The notes beneath the pieces are model-generated. The model had not been told where the DNA came from. It saw only the letters and a program-made list of their open reading frames with translations, and made no database searches. The position numbers were made by a program, and so were the translations under genes. From NCBI GenBank assembly GCA_030040395.1, contig JASHTU010000327.1, positions 1 through 9,074 on the forward strand: a stretch of 9,074 bases of DNA. The letters are read 5' to 3'. The DNA comes from Acidobacteriaceae bacterium (GTDB lineage: Bacteria > Acidobacteriota > Terriglobia > Terriglobales > Acidobacteriaceae). Shown piece after piece: positions 5,818 to 9,074 of this stretch. Each line of letters starts with the position of its first letter. Within the stretch, counting starts at the first letter, position 1.

Positions 5818-7449
5818 CTACTTTCCAGGCCCTGCCGCATGTTCCACAATGATCACCGTCCCCGGCGCGCGATCCTCCGACGTGCTTGAGATTGTGGCCG
5901 GCGCCGAGACGACCCGATAGGCGCCTCCGTCCAGAAATTGGTCCACCAGAATCTTGAGCTGATGCGTGTGCGCCTTGCGTTCCCGCACGCTGAACCTTCC
6001 CTCATCGTCGGTATAGACCAGTAATCCATCGATCATCAGGGCGGCGCCCGCCACCGGATGCTTATCCCTATCCATGATTGTGCCCTGGAGGAGCATGTTC
6101 CCGATCGATGCGCGGAGAAGGTTGTTTTCTCCCCCAACGCCTTGAGGAACGAATTTGCCCTGGCGCACAGTTACGACCTGTGTATCCGCCGTGTAACGAA
6201 GACCGCCATCCGGCGCCACAAAGCTGGCCCCGTGCAGTGTGACCCCGTGAAACAGATGCAATTGCACATCCACAATCAGAGCCTGTTCGAATGGTGCGGA
6301 ATTCCGTTCCGGAACGTAGAATGTCTGATACTCGGCGCTGACCGTCATGGGATTGGAAAGAAACCCGCCGCCGAAGGAAACCGTTGTCTGGCCCTGCGAT
6401 CGGCTGATGAGCTGCGTGACATTCAAACGCGGCGTCACCCTCTCCGTAATATTGCTGACGAACGCTTTCGTGCGCGGCGCATTGTTGGGCCGGCTCTCAA
6501 GAAAGGTTGCTGAGGCATGCATGCGCGGGAGGAGGTTCCGCTCCGCAGAAAAGACGGTGGCGTCGTTTGAGTTTCCCTGGAATGCCGAATGGTAGAGGGA
6601 GCCCGTCAGGCCGGTCCCAGCCACTTGCAGCCCCGCAGATACGTTGTCCACACTGCTGCGGACTTCCGTTGGTGTGTTGCCGACGGGAGAGAGAAAGTTG
6701 TTTCGCCCCGCGCTCAAGGTCATAAAGCTCGATGGCCTGAAGGTCACCAGCACATTCTCACGGTCGGGCTCACTCATCAATGGCGCGGCTACGGCGACAC
6801 GATGGAATTGACTGCCCGCCGAAATATAGGCGGCCTTGACGTCTATTTTGGGGCAAGTGAGATCGAAGCTGGCCGCCCCATAAGGTTGGTTCGCTCCCAC
6901 GCCGCCAGTTAGTGCAGCTTTCAAGAATTTTTCGGGCCGCCATTCCAGGCCCTCGATCGCCGTGGTCTGCTTTGAAAAGACCATATTCGAGGTCGCCGCC
7001 AGGTGGGCCCCGATCTGCTTCCTCAGAAAGAGAATCCCGGCTGGGCTCTCGGCGCGCACACCCTCGAACAAGGGGCTGTCGAACGAGTTCGATGTGGCTC
7101 CGCCAAAGGCGAAAACATCCGTGCCGCCCCAATTGCTTTTGACTCCCGCACCCACCGCGACCAGGTAGTGACTCGAATCGAACGTGTCCGTGGGAAGGAT
7201 AAACGGAATGTAGTCGTCTCCGGCGAAATAGGTCGAGCGCCCGATGACCTTGGTGAGCTTCGCCCCGCCCACAAACTTGCCGGCAACGATGCCGGCCCCG
7301 AGCGAGGCATCGTAGCTCGGCCCGCGCGCCGACAAAGTTCCTCCCTGGGCCTGATAGAGGCTGGAGGAGCCTCCATTGACCTCGAACACCTGAGCCGGCA
7401 GGTTCGGCAGGAAAATCGTCATCAGGAGAAGAAGGCAGTAGCTTCGCAT
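5818..7449 (-). CDS. Outer-membrane beta-barrel, usher-like, with C-terminal regulatory-like domain
   Basis: This 543-residue protein has a signal peptide (hydrophobic LLLLMTIFLP, probable cut near PAQ at 18-20). From about 25 to 445 it is a succession of alternating, Gly/Ser/aromatic-rich segments (for example LGAGIVAGKFVGGAKL, VSFGGGFL, VSAEYQTFYV) typical of an outer-membrane barrel. From about 445 to the end it has a beta-sandwich-like domain: GTIMDRDKHPVAGAALMIDG and TDDEGRFSVR (456-489) match the carboxypeptidase-regulatory-like pattern, also reminiscent of the C-terminal domains of ushers. Its place after a PapD-like chaperone and before a pilin-like subunit suggests the secretion pore of a chaperone-usher-type system. 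However, classical ushers exceed 750 residues, and I see neither the N-terminal chaperone-binding domain nor an evident plug. It could be an unrelated porin-like barrel. Start is supported by GGAGG nine bases upstream; the gap from the chaperone gene is 31 bp. Confidence 0.7.
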   Translation of the reverse strand: MRSYCLLLLMTIFLPNLPAQVFEVNGGSSSLYQAQGGTLSARGPSYDASLGAGIVAGKFVGGAKLTKVIGRSTYFAGDDYIPFILPTDTFDSSHYLVAVGAGVKSNWGGTDVFAFGGATSNSFDSPLFEGVRAESPAGILFLRKQIGAHLAATSNMVFSKQTTAIEGLEWRPEKFLKAALTGGVGANQPYGAASFDLTCPKIDVKAAYISAGSQFHRVAVAAPLMSEPDRENVLVTFRPSSFMTLSAGRNNFLSPVGNTPTEVRSSVDNVSAGLQVAGTGLTGSLYHSAFQGNSNDATVFSAERNLLPRMHASATFLESRPNNAPRTKAFVSNITERVTPRLNVTQLISRSQGQTTVSFGGGFLSNPMTVSAEYQTFYVPERNSAPFEQALIVDVQLHLFHGVTLHGASFVAPDGGLRYTADTQVVTVRQGKFVPQGVGGENNLLRASIGNMLLQGTIMDRDKHPVAGAALMIDGLLVYTDDEGRFSVRERKAHTHQLKILVDQFLDGGAYRVVSAPATISSTSEDRAPGTVIIVEHAAGPGK

Positions 7450-7458
7450 GCGCCTACG

Positions 7459-7463
7459 CCTCC
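7459..7463 (-). promoter_or_regulatory. Ribosome binding site of the barrel gene
   Basis: On the minus strand GGAGG stands 9 bases before ATG at 7449, within the 31-bp gap after the chaperone gene, and supports independent initiation on the shared transcript. Confidence 0.7.
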
Positions 7464-7480
7464 AGCCGTTCCACCGGGCA

Positions 7481-8182
7481 TCACTGGCCGCCTGTGCTGA
7501 TGGGCTGCTTCAGAGTGTCGTGCGCAAACTCGAGCGCAATCGTCTCGGGTGGCCCCTTCTCACCCCAACTCACTTCCAGGTGGCGGCGTTCACCCGGCAA
7601 AAGCGGAAAACCAGCGGCGGTTTCCGATTTCTTTCCGGCAGCGATCTGCACCTGCTGAACCCTGGTGAGGTCAGGCGTTTTGTTTTCGAGGTCGCACTCC
7701 ACCTTGCCGGACTGCGCGGAATAGACCGCGCGGCCCACCTCGACCTGAACCTTGGCTGGCTGCTTTTTCGGATAAATGTAGACCGTATGGGGGAGAAGAA
7801 TGCGCACGTCCAGCCCGGCGCCGTGCTGCACCTTCGAAAAAACGGAATACACCGTGAACCAGGCCGGAAGCTTATCCGCCGTCGCCGAATAGAAAACAGA
7901 ATAGGTCTGGCCTGGATCGATGCGAAAACTCGTGGAAGAAAACTTAACGTGAATGTCCGCATCGAGGGGCCGGTAAACTCCGTTCCCATCGGGAGTGATG
8001 CTGAAGCTCCTTGGCTCCAACACTACCGCCAGAGGCGTCAGCGTATTGTTGAGGAGGGCGATCTGTCCGGCGGCTTTCGCCTTATACTCCACGATCACCG
8101 GCGACACAGTTTGGGCAAGCGAACAAACCCCCGAGCACAACAGCGCGGCCCCTAACAGTCTTCGCAACAGCACAGCAGTCAT
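7481..8182 (-). CDS. Periplasmic pilus-assembly chaperone, PapD-like
   Basis: This 233-residue exported protein has a signal peptide (LLRRLLGAALLCSGVCSLA, probable cut after SLA at 23, just before Gln24). It then shows the two-domain pattern of fimbrial chaperones. Domain 1 (about 26-140) contains IALLNNTLTPLAVVLEP, FRIDPGQTYSVFYS (86-99), LPAWFTVYSVF (105-115) and the strand GLDVRILLPHTVYIYP (123-138), which sits where the subunit-binding G1 strand of PapD lies. Domain 2 (about 145-222) contains VECDLENKTPDLTRV (161-175) and GFPLLPGERRHLEVSW (191-206), very like chaperone domain 2. The classical subunit-anchoring Arg/Lys pair cannot be assigned by eye. It should hold unfolded subunits in the periplasm and pass them to the barrel encoded next. 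The start is ambiguous: GAGAGG abuts ATG 8182, while GTG at 8173 lies nine bases from it and keeps the signal peptide. Family call is moderately sure. Confidence 0.74.
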   Translation of the reverse strand: MTAVLLRRLLGAALLCSGVCSLAQTVSPVIVEYKAKAAGQIALLNNTLTPLAVVLEPRSFSITPDGNGVYRPLDADIHVKFSSTSFRIDPGQTYSVFYSATADKLPAWFTVYSVFSKVQHGAGLDVRILLPHTVYIYPKKQPAKVQVEVGRAVYSAQSGKVECDLENKTPDLTRVQQVQIAAGKKSETAAGFPLLPGERRHLEVSWGEKGPPETIALEFAHDTLKQPISTGGQ

Positions 8183-8188
8183 CCTCTC
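8183..8188 (-). promoter_or_regulatory. Ribosome binding site bearing on the chaperone start
   Basis: On the minus strand GAGAGG touches ATG at 8182 with no spacer, too close for normal use. The in-frame GTG at 8173 is 9 bases downstream, at ideal distance. The true start may be that GTG, three codons later. Confidence 0.45.
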
Positions 8189-8259
8189 TACCGCAACCGC
8201 GTTCTCGATTCTGCTCTTTCGCGCAACCGGAAATCGAGCGGCGCTTTCCTTTTTGGGTT

Positions 8260-8286
8260 CCCAGCAAGTAATTTTTGCTTGCTGGG
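8260..8286 (-). terminator. Intercistronic stem-loop, possible attenuator after the first subunit gene
   Basis: CCCAGCAAG (8260-8268) pairs perfectly with CTTGCTGGG (8278-8286) around a 9-base A/T-rich loop. It lies 57 bases after the stop of the first subunit gene and 71 bases before the chaperone gene. On the minus strand there is no T-tract after it, so full termination is unlikely. Partial termination or protection of the upstream message from 3' decay would give more subunit than chaperone, as in many fimbrial operons; that role is inferred. Confidence 0.55.
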
Positions 8287-8343
8287 GTGGAAGGTCACGC
8301 CGCCTTACACGATGTCACGAAGGCGCAATGCAATCGCAAACGT

Positions 8344-8922
8344 TTACAGAGCCTGCGCCTGCAGATTCAGCGTGCCCGTATAGTTGCCTGCCGGCAACTG
8401 CGGCTGGCTGGTCAGGTTGATCTCCAGGTTGAGGTTATCGGTCCGGGTCGCGCTGCGGTTCGTGTTGGTGATCGCAGTCGAGGTCAGAACCAGGCTTGCA
8501 CCCGTTACTCCGGGTTGGCCGGTTCCCGGCGTTGCGGTGAAGGCGGTGAACGTGGTCGGCGAACCGGTCGTCACCTGGCCCAACACTTCCGAAGTGGGAA
8601 TGTAGACCGGCGAGGAACCGCCGCTGGTGAGGGCCTGGCTAGCATTGGCAAACCATCCGATCAAGGTCACTGTTGCGCGGCTCGCGTTCAGCACCCAGGT
8701 TTGGGTGATCGCGACCGGCGCGGTGGCTTGCGCCGTTCCGCCGGCGACGAGGGTAAACGACGTGGCAGTTGGCGTTGCCGAGATGCTCAGCCCTTCAGGA
8801 AGGGTGGCAGTCAGCGAAACGGTTGCTGTGTTGGAGTTGGTAGCTTGGCCAAAAGCCGAGGGGCTCAAAGCCGCGATCAAAGCGGCCGCCATCATCAGGC
8901 CGCCGAAAAGCCTCTTATTCAT
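8344..8922 (-). CDS. Small exported beta-rich subunit, probable major pilin-like protein
   Basis: This 192-residue protein begins with a clear signal peptide (MNKR, hydrophobic LMMAAALIAAL, probable cut after AFG or FGQ near 25-26). The mature chain is Thr/Ser/Ala/Asn-rich with little charge and many alternating strands. An N-terminal segment, TATVSLTATL (32-41), alternates hydrophobic residues as a donor strand would. The C-terminal half shares SPVYIPTSEVLGQ (104-116), TGSPTTFTAFT (119-129), RTDNLNLEINL (160-170), QPQLPAG and GTLNLQAQAL with the last gene of the cluster, showing common descent. Unlike that paralogue it has no cysteine. ATG 8922 is preferred over the in-frame GTG at 8958 because GAGGTG lies 10 bases before it and the signal peptide then starts properly. 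First position, a following stem-loop and low complexity fit a highly expressed fibre subunit. No named family is certain; spore-coat-U-like similarity is by eye. Confidence 0.75.
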   Translation of the reverse strand: MNKRLFGGLMMAAALIAALSPSAFGQATNSNTATVSLTATLPEGLSISATPTATSFTLVAGGTAQATAPVAITQTWVLNASRATVTLIGWFANASQALTSGGSSPVYIPTSEVLGQVTTGSPTTFTAFTATPGTGQPGVTGASLVLTSTAITNTNRSATRTDNLNLEINLTSQPQLPAGNYTGTLNLQAQAL

Positions 8923-8932
8923 TTTCAATTCA

Positions 8933-8938
8933 CACCTC
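8933..8938 (-). promoter_or_regulatory. Ribosome binding site of the first subunit gene
   Basis: On the minus strand GAGGTG ends 10 bases before ATG 8922. It favours this start over the GTG at 8958, whose 12 extra residues are charged and would precede the signal peptide. Confidence 0.65.
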
Positions 8939-9017
8939 AAAGATCGTTCTCTGACCAAGCGCGCTGCTCGCCCTCGAAATGAAAACTCCGCAAGACGAAG
9001 TTCGGTGCAACGTCAGA

Positions 9018-9031
9018 TTGCTTATGAGCAA
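9018..9031. repeat. Near-palindrome upstream of the minus-strand cluster
   Basis: TTGCTTATGAGCAA is symmetric at 12 of 14 positions (TTGCT and AGCAA arms, 4-base centre). It lies about 95 bp upstream of the first subunit gene, where an operator could sit. A single short palindrome may be chance; no convincing -35/-10 pair was found beside it. Confidence 0.3.
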
Positions 9032-9074
9032 CGATAGGATCATTTTGGCGGTGCGGAAATCCCACGATGGGTGA

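Noticed and set aside
7448..8155. 235-codon plus-strand open frame opposite the chaperone gene
   Set aside because: It has no family pattern; the minus strand gives a signal peptide and chaperone motifs across the same bases.

Overview
The window is about 9 kb of GC-rich bacterial DNA with no RNA genes, insertion sequences or CRISPR. Signal peptides throughout, a chaperone with an outer-membrane-barrel gene, and a BON/glycine-zipper envelope protein point to a diderm (Gram-negative) bacterium. The style of the secreted proteins looks like Acidobacteriota to me. That is recognition by eye, not a search result.

Left part, plus strand (about 0.7-5.1 kb). A GTG-initiated secreted protein of unknown function runs off the left edge on the minus strand (1-312). 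Divergent from it across 374 bp is an aquaporin (687-1370). Next comes a translationally coupled pair: a class I mannose-6-phosphate isomerase (1579-2601) and an HD-domain phosphohydrolase (2598-3206), overlapping as ATGA. After a 439-bp gap lies a large modular envelope protein (3646-5118): signal peptide, BON domain, long Pro/Gln/Tyr-rich repeat region, a beta-type domain, a glycine zipper and a Tyr/Pro/Gly tail. A strong 13-bp hairpin follows it at 5143-5173.

Right part, minus strand (8922 down to 5240). Four genes read in one direction and all encode exported proteins: a small beta-rich subunit (8344-8922), a PapD-like periplasmic chaperone (7481-8182), a 543-residue outer-membrane beta-barrel with a C-terminal regulatory-like domain (5818-7449), and a second small subunit paralogous to the first (5240-5812). 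The last three genes are tightly packed (31 bp and 5 bp gaps). The first is separated by 161 bp containing a 9-bp stem-loop, an arrangement that recalls attenuation after a major pilin gene. I read this as a divergent chaperone-usher-like surface-fibre system. The barrel is much shorter than a classical usher and shows no obvious N-terminal chaperone-binding domain. This is the most interesting content of the window.

The two halves converge on the hairpin at 5143-5173, which may end transcription from both sides. No functional link between the left and right parts can be shown from sequence alone.
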